A DNA stretch of 64,000 nucleotides, from contig NZ_JACAIS010000005.1 in assembly GCF_030325625.1 (NCBI RefSeq), forward strand, positions 248,001-312,000, given 5' to 3'. This document shows positions 36,613 to 46,551 of this stretch, piece after piece (positions within the stretch are counted from its first letter, which is position 1; each line of letters begins with the position of its first letter). The translations under genes and the position numbers were made by a program. The stretch comes from Sphingobacterium sp. N143. Lineage in GTDB: Bacteria > Bacteroidota > Bacteroidia > Sphingobacteriales > Sphingobacteriaceae. The notes below the pieces were generated by a model. That model was not told the origin of the DNA, ran no database searches, and saw only the letters and a program-made list of their open reading frames with translations.

Positions 36613-38403
36613 ATGATACGACACATGAAAAGAATCCTGATCTTATCCTTATTGTTAATCAGTGCTTCTGTCCGGCTTTTTGCGCAGCATACAGAAAAGG
36701 CCGCCTGGTTTAAGGATGCTCGCTTTGGCATGTTTATTCACTGGGGGCTATACAGTGCTGCTGAGGGCATGTGGAAGGGCGAACCTTTGCGCTATATGAA
36801 TAATTATGCCGAATGGCTGCGATACCGCAACCGGGTATCAAAAGAAGAATATGGAACATTGGCCAAACGCTTCAATTGGGACAAGATTGATCCTGAGCAG
36901 TGGGTGCTCCTTGCCAAAGAAGCCGGAATGAAATACATCATTATTACCACAAAACATCATGATGGTGTGGCACTTTGGGATACCAAAGTCGGTACTTATA
37001 GCCTGCCTAAATTGAGTGGGTCCAACCGTGATGTCATCAAGGAAATCGCCGCCGCCTGTAGAAAGCATGGCATGAAACTCGGCTTCTATTACTCACACTG
37101 GATCGACTGGGAACACCCTTATGGCTGGAATCATCAGCAGGAGCTCTCCGGGCATGTCACTGATGCGCAATACAATCAATATTGGCAGGAAAAGGTCATT
37201 CTACAGCTCCGTGAACTGATGAGCAACTATGGCGATATCGCCCTGGTCTGGTTTGACATGTGGATCCCCTACCAAAAATCCATTATCAAAAAGGAACAAC
37301 TGCTCCAAGTGGTAAAATTAATCCGTGAGCTACAACCCAACTGTTTAATAAACTCGCGCTTAGGCTTGCCAACAGATGCTGACCATGTGGACTTCGAAAC
37401 CCTTGGTGACAATCAATTTGGCAGCAATTACATCGCACATCCTTGGGAGACTCCGGGTACCATAGCACATTCCTGGGGATACAATGGACAGGAAAATGAA
37501 TGGAAATCAACAAGCCAGATCTTCCAGTCCCTCATTTCAAATGTCAGTCTCAATGGTGGATTTACCTTAAATATTGGTCCCCGCGCCGATGGTACCGTGC
37601 CCTACGAAAGTGTAAGCCGCCTGCATGAAGTTGGAACTTGGTTGAACAGGTATGGTCAAGGCATCTATGGCAATACAGGGCTGGATCTAAAAAATAACCA
37701 CTTCGATTGGGGCTACCTCACCACTAAAAAGGAACAGCACAAAACCATCGTGTACGCCCATGTCTTTAATTGGCCCCTGGATCACAAACTCCGTATTACA
37801 GGTATAAAATCCAGGCCTACCCATGTATCCCTTGCCAATGGAAAAACACTGGCTCCATTAAAATATGAGCAGCAGCTCAGCCTGATCCACATCGATTTAC
37901 CAACAGATCAGCCGGACCATTATGTATCGGAAGTCCAACTCACCTTTGATGGTCAGCTGGAACTGGACAAAAATACGGTTGCCGAGTCGACCTTTGGTGG
38001 TTTTTCACTAAAGTCTACCAATAGCCTCAATAACGACCTAAAAATCGTACGCTATAATGGGAAGAACCCAACACACGCCATCCTGACGGGGAATACCAAA
38101 ATTGATTGGGAAGTGACCATTCCCGAAGCCGGCACGTATTCACTGGACTTCTCCGCGCATAACCCCACCCAAGAAACCAGTACATTTGAAGTCCATGTCA
38201 CCGGTCAGCAAATCAAAGGCAGTTTTGCCCCAACACAGAAAATGGTCGTAGAACCAAATGAAAACAATTACACAGAAGAGTTTGTCGAAAAACGCATCGG
38301 TACCTTCAAATTTGAAAAACCCGGCAAATACATCGTAACTTATACAAGTCAACAGACAAATCCACTTTGGTTCAATTGGATGTGGCTTGAAAAAAGCAAC
38401 TAA
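36613..38403 (+). CDS. Alpha-L-fucosidase, GH29 family, with C-terminal beta-sandwich domain
   Basis: 596 residues from the ATG at 36613; the ATG at 36625 is an equally good start and gives a compact signal peptide (MKRILILSLLLIS). The catalytic barrel shows ARFGMFIHWGLYS near residue 40, TTKHHDGVALWD near 115, and LVWFDMW with Asp215 as the expected nucleophile. Sequence order differs from the other fucosidase of this window, especially in the loops. After the barrel (about 375) a beta-rich region ends in a distinct domain with FEVHVTGQQIKGSF and GKYIVTYTSQQ, likely a carbohydrate-binding or structural sandwich. It reads divergently from the susC-susD-phosphatase operon and is followed by a very strong hairpin. 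Confidence 0.93.
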   Translation: MIRHMKRILILSLLLISASVRLFAQHTEKAAWFKDARFGMFIHWGLYSAAEGMWKGEPLRYMNNYAEWLRYRNRVSKEEYGTLAKRFNWDKIDPEQWVLLAKEAGMKYIIITTKHHDGVALWDTKVGTYSLPKLSGSNRDVIKEIAAACRKHGMKLGFYYSHWIDWEHPYGWNHQQELSGHVTDAQYNQYWQEKVILQLRELMSNYGDIALVWFDMWIPYQKSIIKKEQLLQVVKLIRELQPNCLINSRLGLPTDADHVDFETLGDNQFGSNYIAHPWETPGTIAHSWGYNGQENEWKSTSQIFQSLISNVSLNGGFTLNIGPRADGTVPYESVSRLHEVGTWLNRYGQGIYGNTGLDLKNNHFDWGYLTTKKEQHKTIVYAHVFNWPLDHKLRITGIKSRPTHVSLANGKTLAPLKYEQQLSLIHIDLPTDQPDHYVSEVQLTFDGQLELDKNTVAESTFGGFSLKSTNSLNNDLKIVRYNGKNPTHAILTGNTKIDWEVTIPEAGTYSLDFSAHNPTQETSTFEVHVTGQQIKGSFAPTQKMVVEPNENNYTEEFVEKRIGTFKFEKPGKYIVTYTSQQTNPLWFNWMWLEKSN

Positions 38404-38412
38404 CTAAACATC

Positions 38413-38473
38413 GTTTTTAACAAAATAAAAATCCCCTGATACTGTATCAGGGGATTTTTATTTTGTTAAAAAC
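38413..38473. terminator. Perfect 29-bp inverted repeat, strong bidirectional terminator
   Basis: Arms 38413-38441 and 38445-38473 are complementary at all 29 positions, with a 3-base CTG loop. The inner part, ATCCCCTGATA with TATCAGGGGAT, is the GC core; the outer parts are A/T-rich and give T tracts in both directions. It starts ten bases after the fucosidase stop. No leftward gene ends near it on the right side, since the next gene also reads right. Confidence 0.85.
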
Positions 38474-38636
38474 CGCAAAGCATCCGCAGGCAATTGAGCA
38501 GTTCATTATATAAAAAGTTATCTATTTTAATATTTATTTATTATTTTGGGATAAAAGTTACCAATTTTGTACATAGGACCTGCATGGTCTCTATACTTAA
38601 CTGAATAAGAAAATTAATCCTAAACAGTGTCGGGTA

Positions 38637-40514
38637 ATGCATCTGCAACGTGATTCCTTAGCTACATCTCTTTCTTCAACGTTAAACACGGGACTGGAAG
38701 GATTGCTCCTTATAGCAGGCGATGGAACTATCCTGCATCGCAACGAACGTGCGCAGCAGCTCCTTGCCCCTGAAAACATCCTGGATGACAGCAGCAAGTT
38801 ACATGAGCTCATCACATTCTATTCACCCGATGATCTTACTGCACTCAAACCCGAGCAGACGCCATTCTATATTGCTGTTGTTGAACATCAGATTCGGCAG
38901 GAAACCATCCTTGGGGTAGCCACAGGGCTCGGATTCAGGTGGTTGCTAGTCAACATGAGCCCTTTTGCAGAAGGGAGCACAGTGGGATTTTTAATATCGC
39001 TGGTCGATATCACGAAAATCGTCAATCAAAATCGCACCTTAAAAGATAAGCAACAACAATTGCAGTTGTTGGTAGCTTCGCTCAATGACCTTGTTTTTGA
39101 AGTGACTGATGCAGGCGTATTCAAAAATTATTGGACCAATGATCCCAGTCTCTTATTCTACCCGCCCGAAGAATTTTTAAACAAAAACTTATCCGATCTG
39201 TTCCCGGAAGAGCTGGCAAACCCTGCCCTAAAACTGATCGGGCGTTCACTGCAGTTGGATCAGGAATTTGAGATGGAATTCCAGTCCAATTTTGAAAACC
39301 ATCAAAATAAATGGTATAATCTCCAGATAAAACCGATCCACCACAGCCAAAATCGTGTCGCATTGGTCGTTTCTGATATCACCAAGCAGGTTGAGTCGAC
39401 AGAAAAAATAAGGTTCAATGAGCATAAATTCAATCAGGCCTTCCATTTTTCCGGACTTGGAATGGCACTGACGGATCTGGCAGGCTATTGCATTGAATCT
39501 AATCATACACTGACAAAAATCCTGGGATACTCCCAAGATGAAATACGGAAAATAAAGTTCACGCATATTACGCATCCGGATGATCTTAAGCAAGACATCA
39601 GCCTGCGCCACCAGCTCATCCAAGGTGAAATTGAGACCTTCACCTTACAAAAGCGCTATCAGCACCAGCATGGTCATTTTGTATGGTGTTCTGTCACTGT
39701 CTCCGCAGTCTTTGATAAGAGCAGTACACCTTTATTTTTGATCGTCCAGGTCCTGGATATTTCCGAATCGAAAAAGAATATTGAAATCCTAAAAAGACAA
39801 AAGTTCGAATCGGACCTGGTGAAAATGGACTTGGAAACCAAGGTCCGCCAAATGGAGGAATTTGCCAATATTCTAGCCCATAATCTAAAAGGCCCACTCA
39901 GCAATATGCAGATGCTAATTGACGGAATTAAGGACAGTAATGATGAAAAAATAAAAGCGAACTTCCTGGAGCTTTTAAAGACCAGCAACAATCAGCTCAC
40001 CGAAACCTTACATGATTTGGGCGAGATACTTGAATTGCGGTCCAACCAGTCCCTGACCTATGAGCAATGTAATTTTTCCGATGTCCTGAAGAAAATAAAG
40101 CAGCAGTTTATCGACGAAATACAGCGCAAGAATGCGACAATATCAACCGAGTTCAATGTCAAAGAAATTTATTACCCTAAAATTTATCTGGAGAGTATCC
40201 TGAGCAACCTGATCAGCAATGCCCTTCGGTTTACCGCAAGTGATAAAGCCCCCCAGATTGAGATCCGGACCTACAAGCAGGAAGAGGGCACCTTATTGGC
40301 AGTCAAAGATAATGGCCTGGGCATCAACCTTCCCAAATACAAATCAGAACTATTCATGTTCAAGAAGATTTTCCACCGTGGATTTGACAGCAAAGGGGTT
40401 GGATTGTTTCTGATACGCTATCAGATCGAATCTTTAGGTGGTAAAATAGATGTACAGAGTGAAATCAATGCCGGAAGCACCTTTTCTGTCAAATTTTTAG
40501 AAAGCAAGCGATGA
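38637..40514 (+). CDS. PAS-domain sensor histidine kinase, cytoplasmic
   Basis: 625 residues with no membrane segment, so it senses a cytoplasmic signal or a partner protein. Three PAS-like domains can be followed: about 15-130 (LEGLLLIAGDGTILHRNERA), 145-260 (LNDLVFEVTDAGVF...), and 265-390 (HFSGLGMALTDLAGYCIESNHTL). A coiled linker precedes the phospho-acceptor H415 in ILAHNLKGPLSNM. The ATPase domain has NLISNALRF (N box), VKDNGLGI (G1) and SKGVGLFLIRYQIESLGG (G2). It overlaps the receiver-protein gene by four bases (ATGA), so the pair is translated together. Phosphate transfer to Asp66 of that protein is expected. The stimulus cannot be read from the sequence. Confidence 0.93.
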   Translation: MHLQRDSLATSLSSTLNTGLEGLLLIAGDGTILHRNERAQQLLAPENILDDSSKLHELITFYSPDDLTALKPEQTPFYIAVVEHQIRQETILGVATGLGFRWLLVNMSPFAEGSTVGFLISLVDITKIVNQNRTLKDKQQQLQLLVASLNDLVFEVTDAGVFKNYWTNDPSLLFYPPEEFLNKNLSDLFPEELANPALKLIGRSLQLDQEFEMEFQSNFENHQNKWYNLQIKPIHHSQNRVALVVSDITKQVESTEKIRFNEHKFNQAFHFSGLGMALTDLAGYCIESNHTLTKILGYSQDEIRKIKFTHITHPDDLKQDISLRHQLIQGEIETFTLQKRYQHQHGHFVWCSVTVSAVFDKSSTPLFLIVQVLDISESKKNIEILKRQKFESDLVKMDLETKVRQMEEFANILAHNLKGPLSNMQMLIDGIKDSNDEKIKANFLELLKTSNNQLTETLHDLGEILELRSNQSLTYEQCNFSDVLKKIKQQFIDEIQRKNATISTEFNVKEIYYPKIYLESILSNLISNALRFTASDKAPQIEIRTYKQEEGTLLAVKDNGLGINLPKYKSELFMFKKIFHRGFDSKGVGLFLIRYQIESLGGKIDVQSEINAGSTFSVKFLESKR

Positions 40515-40918
40515 AGCAAGAAAACAAAAGAAAAATAATTCTGATCGACGATAATGCCATCCTACGTACTATTTTTGGGTATATGCTCGAAGAATTTTCA
40601 ACCTATCCGATCGAATTTCATGCTTTCAAAAATGCCCTGGATGCCCTGGATTTCTTCGATCATCATGTGATCACGGAATCTACCCCCGCCCCCATTCTTT
40701 TTGTCGATATTAATATGCCCTTTATGACGGGCTGGGAGATGATGGATGCCCTTGAGGACAAAGCTGATTTTATTGAGCGAACCAGGATCTTCATTATCAG
40801 TTCTTCATCGAGCAGAACCGACCAGGAACAGCTGGCCAACTATCCCTTTATACAGGGTTTCATCCTAAAACCTTTTGATAAAAAACGATTATATAATATC
40901 CTGAATGAAACACCATAA
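40511..40918 (+). CDS. Single-domain response regulator (receiver)
   Basis: 135 residues, only a receiver domain. The acidic pair is in LIDDN near residue 12, the phospho-acceptor is D66 in FVDINMPFMTGWEM, the conserved Ser/Thr is in IISSSSS, and the conserved Lys is in ILKPFD near residue 120. No DNA-binding or enzyme output domain follows, so it must act by contacting another protein or pass phosphate on in a relay. It starts within the stop of the histidine kinase gene. Confidence 0.94.
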   Translation: MKQENKRKIILIDDNAILRTIFGYMLEEFSTYPIEFHAFKNALDALDFFDHHVITESTPAPILFVDINMPFMTGWEMMDALEDKADFIERTRIFIISSSSSRTDQEQLANYPFIQGFILKPFDKKRLYNILNETP

Positions 40919-41084
40919 TTGCAGCCGCTACTTGTGGACATATGGTAAGTGGAGATAGAAGAAGCTTATTGACATATGGCTATATTGGCAAAGAAAAGAG
41001 GAACAACTACTTGGCATACCCGATCAAAAAAACGTTAATTTTTTGGGGCATTGCAGTAGGGTTGCTCCTCTCCTGTACGATCAA

Positions 41085-42860
41085 TTAGATTGCTTGGCAT
41101 TTATCTGCCAGCCAGCTTTTCTCTTCGACGGTCAGATGTCCCGAGAGCTGATCATATACCCACTGATTATAATTATTCAGCCATTGGATATGTTTTTTCT
41201 CCAGCAAAGATTTCTCAATGAGATCGGTGGCGATATAACATATGGTCAACGTTTCAAAATCCAGGAAATCCCCAAACTCAGAAGATCCGGCTTTACGTGT
41301 CAATACCAGATTCTCAATGCGGATACCGTGTTTCCCAACCCGATAAAGGCCCGGCTCAATGGAGGTGATCATCCCTGGTTCAACAGCTACATCTACTGCA
41401 GCTGCATTGAATACCTGTGGCCCTTCATGCACATTCAGAAAAAAACCGACCCCATGTCCGGTTCCATGTCCATAATTACGTAAGGTTTCCCACAGGGGGC
41501 GGCGGGTAATCGCATCGATCTGATATCCACGGGTACCCGCGGGAAAGATCGCCTGTGAACCTTCAATCGTACCTTTTAAAACAAGGGTATAATCTTCTTT
41601 TTCTTCTTGTGTAAGTCCGCCAAGTGATACGACCCTTGTAATATCTGTCGTACCGGTATTATACTGACCACCGGAGTCTACTAAGAGTAAACCTTTCGCT
41701 TTCAATGTATAATTAGACTTTTCATTAGCCGAATAGTGTGGCAATGCGCCATGGTCCAGATAACCTGCAATGGTTGTGAATGAAACGTCGACAAATCCCG
41801 GTTGACGCTCACGGAATCCGCGTAATTTATCGGCAATCGATAATTCTGAAAGTTCTTCAGAAGCCACATTTTCCTCCAGCCATTTAAAAAAACGGGTTAA
41901 TGCAACACCGTCTTTTACAAAAGTATGCCGGTTATTTTCAATTTCGACCTTATTTTTGATCGCCTTTAAGGTCGTAGAAGGATTGATTCTTTCGACAATT
42001 TTGACCGCAGGAGGTACACGATCGAACACAGCAAAACAGGTACGCTTTGGATCGATCAGGATTGCAGCAGCCTGTAATGTGGGTATCCTATTAAAGATAG
42101 CTTCATAGGCCGCAACCTCCACACCGTACCCTTTCAGTTCGGCAGTAGCTTCGGCAGTCAGTTTTGATGGTTCAATATAAAGTGTCGCGGTGTTATCAGT
42201 AATTAAGACAAAGCCCAATACGACAGGATTACATGGGACATCCTGACCACGGATATTCAATAACCAGGCAAGATCATCCAAGGATGAGATCAGATGTGCG
42301 TCGGTTCTATTTTTTTTCATTTCGGCCCGGACAGCAGCAATTTTGTCCACCGTCGACTGACCGGTGGTACTTTCCGGAATTAGGTAAGCCTGCGCAGTTG
42401 GCAAAGCTGGTCTTCCCGACCATAGGTCCGACAAAAGATCAACGTGACCGTCCACGGCAATATCCAATGGTGTTAAGGTATTTTGGACCGCTTGTGCTAC
42501 CAATAAGGAAGCCAGGTTACCGTCAAAAGCAACTTTTGCACCAGCAGGTAATTTTTCTCCAAGCCAATCAGCATATTCCGCAGCTCCCTGTGCTTTCAAT
42601 TTAACCAATTCGAATCCCGTACCGGCCAATTGTTCATTCGCCTGTACAAAGTAACGCGAATCAGTCCAGAGGCCGGCAAAGTCCTGCGTAATAGCCAGGG
42701 TGCCGGCAGAACCCGTAAATCCTGATGCCCAGGCAATACATTTGTAACGTTCGGGTAGATATTCACTGATATGAGGGTCTGATGATGGAATAATATATCC
42801 ATCGATTCCTTGAATCTTCATGGCCTCACGAATGGCAGCTAATTTTTCGATATGCTTCAT
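41085..42860 (-). CDS. Xaa-Pro aminopeptidase (aminopeptidase P, M24 family)
   Basis: 591 residues, cytoplasmic (no signal peptide). It has the long three-domain layout of eukaryote-type aminopeptidase P: two creatinase-like N-terminal domains (1-160 and about 165-310) and the pita-bread catalytic domain (about 315-530). Metal-binding residues are visible in LLVDSGGQYNTGTTDITR (two Asp), GHGTGHGVGFFLNVHEGP (His) and TSIEPGLY plus GIRIENL (two Glu). It removes an N-terminal residue next to proline. The tail after 530 matches the C-terminal extension of this class. Single gene, convergent with the response regulator. I found no clear promoter box upstream. Confidence 0.95.
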   Translation of the reverse strand: MKHIEKLAAIREAMKIQGIDGYIIPSSDPHISEYLPERYKCIAWASGFTGSAGTLAITQDFAGLWTDSRYFVQANEQLAGTGFELVKLKAQGAAEYADWLGEKLPAGAKVAFDGNLASLLVAQAVQNTLTPLDIAVDGHVDLLSDLWSGRPALPTAQAYLIPESTTGQSTVDKIAAVRAEMKKNRTDAHLISSLDDLAWLLNIRGQDVPCNPVVLGFVLITDNTATLYIEPSKLTAEATAELKGYGVEVAAYEAIFNRIPTLQAAAILIDPKRTCFAVFDRVPPAVKIVERINPSTTLKAIKNKVEIENNRHTFVKDGVALTRFFKWLEENVASEELSELSIADKLRGFRERQPGFVDVSFTTIAGYLDHGALPHYSANEKSNYTLKAKGLLLVDSGGQYNTGTTDITRVVSLGGLTQEEKEDYTLVLKGTIEGSQAIFPAGTRGYQIDAITRRPLWETLRNYGHGTGHGVGFFLNVHEGPQVFNAAAVDVAVEPGMITSIEPGLYRVGKHGIRIENLVLTRKAGSSEFGDFLDFETLTICYIATDLIEKSLLEKKHIQWLNNYNQWVYDQLSGHLTVEEKSWLADKCQAI

Positions 42861-43365
42861 GTCGTCTTTACAATTTTATGCAAGTTAGGATTTTTTAGAG
42901 TATTGTGACAACAGAAGCAAATCTGCTGGACAAAAATTGACATTACAGTTGAATAACGAACAGCCCAATAATTTTATTGAAATATCATATCCATCAAAAA
43001 ATCATTTGATTTGAAAATCTCATGATACTAAAGTACTTTTCGCTAGGCTAAAATGATCTTTTAATCCTATGTATTTAATGACGTCATGATAATTTTTATT
43101 ACACAAATGTGTAGTTTCAAAAAAAGATATTTAACCATACAATTACTTTCTATAAATTAGAGAGACAAACTATCTGGTATTGCAATTTTTTTTAAAAACC
43201 ATTATATACTTAATTCATTGTTTTTTCAGAAATGAGACTTCATTGCGGCTATGATAGAATAGTTACCTCACTAGATAACTTTATGAGGGGTCAGCAAGAG
43301 ATGCGGTGGAATGCATACATTGCAACAAGGACATGAAATATTTATAGCAAATTAACTTCTAACAT
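42861..43365. other. 505-base AT-rich intergenic region
   Basis: Divergent gap between the aminopeptidase gene (left) and the thioredoxin-like gene (right). I see no open frame with coding character, no RNA gene and no exact promoter match. TAACTTTA (43276-43283) is a near -7 box without a correctly spaced -33 element. ATGACGTCAT (43078-43087) is a perfect 10-base palindrome of unknown meaning. Confidence 0.5.
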
Positions 43366-44856
43366 ATGATTAGGCTAATCTTTATCTGGATACTATCGAG
43401 CTGTTTCTTGACCGTTTCTGCACAAGACACCCTTCCTGTACAAAGTGGATTTACTTCTTTAACCATTTCATTAAAAGGAAATTATTCAGATAGTATCCCT
43501 TTGTCAGAACCTTTTTACACCAATTTATTAACCGAAGAAGTACCAGCTCAATTCGAACGTATTAATGACTCTACATATTTTTTATCGTTTTATGCCTTTG
43601 GCCCCAGTCGGTATTATTTTCGGTACAACAATCATTACCTTACAGGAGCCTTAGTTCCTAATGAAAGAGATATACTAATTATTAATTATACTGACAGCAT
43701 ACATTACACATTACAATATAACGGAAGATTTAAAACTATGTTTGATGAATCTGAATCTATTGCAAAGGCAATAAATAGCTTCGTTTTTGGAAGTGGCCAT
43801 AAAAACAAAGAAAAACGTTTAAGCACATATCATACAGCGAATGAATTTCGTGACGAAAAATTAAAGATGGAGGCTGGCAGACTGGATAATGCCACTGCCG
43901 GCATAACCTCTCCTTTCGTAAAACAACTTATCAAAGAGGAGCTGAATACTGCCTTTGTCAAAACAAGCTTGATCAAGGATTATCAAAAAGATATATCCCA
44001 TTACAACAAGAGCCTTGGATTAGATTCATTAGCAGCTCTTCAAGCTATTCCAAAAAGAGATTTATCTTATTATAATGCACTCATTACGTCAGATTATACC
44101 AACCCTTCTTCTTTGATGACACTTAAATACGGTTATTTGAAAAGCATCTTGCAAGATTCTTTGCTGGCACTCCCTGATATTACAACGGAAGGATCAGTGA
44201 AATTCAAATCTCGTTTACAAGAACTATTTGGACACATCTTCACTGAAAAAGAAAATTTATTTTATGACATACTGATCGCAACAGCATATATCACCAAAAT
44301 CAGGGAGAATGCAACGCTTTTGAATAACCTAAACTATCAGGTAACTACAGCTGTTAAGAATGCGCAGCTCAGAGAGTATATCTTAGAAACATACAAAACC
44401 AGTATGTCAAATAACAGAAATGCATCAAATGAATATTATTTACCATTCGATAAAAGCAATAATGCAGTATGGACAGACATCCTTAAGCCGTACAAAGGAA
44501 AGGCGATCATTATGGATTGTTGGGCTACATGGTGTGGGCCTTGTATTGAATCTTTTGAAACGAGCAAAAATCTAAAAAAACAGTATGCTAACAGGGATGA
44601 TGTCGTTTTCGTGTATGTTACCGATGAGACTTCAAATTATGAAAGCTGGAAAAACTATGTTCATATTTTAGGGGGAGAACATTATTATATCGCTAAGAAC
44701 CAGATGAAAGACCTTTACGATCAATTCAATATGCCGGTCATACCGAGTTATCTAATTTTTAACAAATCAGGAACCTTGGTGCAGCAAAGCATAGGAACCT
44801 ATATGGGAAATGATAAAGCTGCCCAGTGGATTAAGCAAGCCCTAGCCGATCAATAA
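43366..44856 (+). CDS. TlpA/thioredoxin-like periplasmic protein
   Basis: 496 residues with a signal peptide (cleavage near VSAQ, residue 20). The first 360 residues are poorly conserved and partly helical, like the N-terminal regions of Bacteroidota TlpA-type proteins. The C-terminal thioredoxin fold starts with KGKAIIMDCWATWCGPCIESF; the catalytic pair is C390 and C393 in WCGPC. The cis-Pro loop is MPVIPSYLIFN. It probably reduces or exchanges disulfides in the periplasm. Its base composition (A+T-rich, many Asn and Tyr codons) differs a little from the neighbouring genes. Single gene. The partner protein is unknown. Confidence 0.88.
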   Translation: MIRLIFIWILSSCFLTVSAQDTLPVQSGFTSLTISLKGNYSDSIPLSEPFYTNLLTEEVPAQFERINDSTYFLSFYAFGPSRYYFRYNNHYLTGALVPNERDILIINYTDSIHYTLQYNGRFKTMFDESESIAKAINSFVFGSGHKNKEKRLSTYHTANEFRDEKLKMEAGRLDNATAGITSPFVKQLIKEELNTAFVKTSLIKDYQKDISHYNKSLGLDSLAALQAIPKRDLSYYNALITSDYTNPSSLMTLKYGYLKSILQDSLLALPDITTEGSVKFKSRLQELFGHIFTEKENLFYDILIATAYITKIRENATLLNNLNYQVTTAVKNAQLREYILETYKTSMSNNRNASNEYYLPFDKSNNAVWTDILKPYKGKAIIMDCWATWCGPCIESFETSKNLKKQYANRDDVVFVYVTDETSNYESWKNYVHILGGEHYYIAKNQMKDLYDQFNMPVIPSYLIFNKSGTLVQQSIGTYMGNDKAAQWIKQALADQ

Positions 44857-45033
44857 GCTTTATCGGTTAATAGAAATGAATTTTACCGCGTTAAAATAGG
44901 GCACGCTACGACCTTTTAAATCATCCAAACCACTAACTATCTCATCGATTTTGATTAGATTTACCGAAGACTTTTAAATTTTCGCCTAAGCCCATGCTTG
45001 GTCAAAAGCGCTGAAGTAAATCTATATTATTTG

Positions 45034-46458
45034 ATGAAACAATTTGCACTACATACCATTGCTTTTGCAGCATATACTTTAACTGCTATCACGGCTCCTT
45101 TATTTGCTCAAGATATCCGTACAAAGATTCAACATGCCTTCGATCAATTTCAACATCAGGAAAGTTTAAAGAATGGCATCAGTTCATTGACCGTTTTCGA
45201 TGGAAAAACTGGACAAACCATCTATTCGGCCAATGAACATATGGGACTGGCAACCGCCTCGACCATGAAAATCATTACTGCCGCAACAGCCTTGGATTTC
45301 CTGGGTAAGCACCATCAATTCAAAACAACGCTATACTATACCGGTGATATTGACGAAAATGGCTCCTTAAATGGGAATATCATCGTATCAGGAACTGGCG
45401 ACCCTACATTAGGAAGCTCGCGGTATCCCGAGACAAAAGCTGAAGTTATATTAAACAAATGGGTTTCATTGATCCAGCAAGCCGGAATTAAAAGTATCCA
45501 TGGTGGCGTGATTGCTGATGACCGATTATTCCATGGCAACCAGCTTCCTGGCGGATGGATATGGACAGATATGGGTAATTATTATGGCGCTGGAGTTTCG
45601 GCGCTTAACTGGTGTGAAAATGCTTTTGGGGTAAATTTCCAGCCCGGGAACAAAGTTGGCTCAAAAGCCGAGATTGTCCAATACAGCACCCAGATTCCCT
45701 ACCTGGAAATCATCAATGAAACCACTACCGGAAAAACCGGTAGTGGAGACAATGTCTATGCCTATTCAGCACCCTATTCTACCAAAATTTTTATTCGGGG
45801 CACCTATGGATTGGATCTCAAAAAAACCATTGAACTGTCCTCACCTGACCCGGCCTATGACCTGGCCTTCCAGCTGAACGAAACATTGAACAAACGAGGA
45901 GTCATCGCTGATGCCCCGCCAGCCACAGGTATCAAAATGGACTCCCTCGACCTATCCAACAAGCAGCTCCTGGATGTTCACTTATCTCCCAGCTTAGACA
46001 AGATTGTCTATTGGTTCAATCAAAAAAGTATCAACCTCTATGGAGAAGCCTTATTAAAGACCATCGCCTATACAACGGCGGGCAAAACAGGCACAGATGA
46101 TGGCGCCAATTATGTGCAGAAATATTGGAATGCCAAGTTAAAGATCGATGTAGGCGAATTGAATAGTGTGGATGGATCTGGCCTTTCGCCCCAAAATAGG
46201 GTAACCACATTGGCGATGAACAAGATCATGCAGTATGCACAAAAACAGAGCTGGTATCCGGCATTCTATGAAAGCCTACCTACCTTTAATGGTATGAAGA
46301 TGAAAAGTGGAACAATCGGTGGAGTACTCGGCTATACCGGTGTGCATACCAATAAAGCAGGACAGTCTTTCACCTTTACATTACTGGTCAACAATTATAC
46401 GGGACCAGCATCCAATATGCGTAGGCAGATGTATAAATTGCTGGACACATTGAAGTAA
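45034..46458 (+). CDS. dacB: D-alanyl-D-alanine carboxypeptidase/endopeptidase, PBP4 (DacB) family
   Basis: 474 residues from the ATG at 45034; a TTG at 44998 in the same frame is less likely because the signal peptide starts at MKQFALHTIAF. All three penicillin-binding motifs are visible: S76-T-M-K79 (SxxK), S-I-N in KSINLYGEALLK near 335 (SxN), and KSG in MKSGTIGG near 430. The inserted domain between the SxxK and SxN motifs is typical of class C PBPs (S13 family). The enzyme trims or cuts peptidoglycan cross-links in the periplasm. Single gene, 93 bases before the malic enzyme gene. Confidence 0.93.
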   Translation: MKQFALHTIAFAAYTLTAITAPLFAQDIRTKIQHAFDQFQHQESLKNGISSLTVFDGKTGQTIYSANEHMGLATASTMKIITAATALDFLGKHHQFKTTLYYTGDIDENGSLNGNIIVSGTGDPTLGSSRYPETKAEVILNKWVSLIQQAGIKSIHGGVIADDRLFHGNQLPGGWIWTDMGNYYGAGVSALNWCENAFGVNFQPGNKVGSKAEIVQYSTQIPYLEIINETTTGKTGSGDNVYAYSAPYSTKIFIRGTYGLDLKKTIELSSPDPAYDLAFQLNETLNKRGVIADAPPATGIKMDSLDLSNKQLLDVHLSPSLDKIVYWFNQKSINLYGEALLKTIAYTTAGKTGTDDGANYVQKYWNAKLKIDVGELNSVDGSGLSPQNRVTTLAMNKIMQYAQKQSWYPAFYESLPTFNGMKMKSGTIGGVLGYTGVHTNKAGQSFTFTLLVNNYTGPASNMRRQMYKLLDTLK

Positions 46459-46486
46459 CATATTATTGTCTAATTATAATAAGATA

Positions 46487-46527
46487 TTGGCAAATATTTC
46501 CAAATATCAAAAAGAATGATAGATTTG
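46487..46527 (+). promoter_or_regulatory. Promoter and possible operator of the malic enzyme gene
   Basis: TAGATTTG (46520-46527) is an exact -7 box, 24 bases before the start codon. At the -33 position there is only a weak match. The imperfect palindrome TTGGCAAATATTTCCAA (46487-46503) overlaps that position and could bind a regulator. Confidence 0.5.
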
Positions 46528-46551
46528 TAGCCTTAAATTAATAAAATCGTA

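Noticed and set aside
43078-43087. ATGACGTCAT palindrome as a regulator site
   Set aside because: A single 10-base palindrome in 500 AT-rich bases, far from either start codon and not repeated; too little to support a site.
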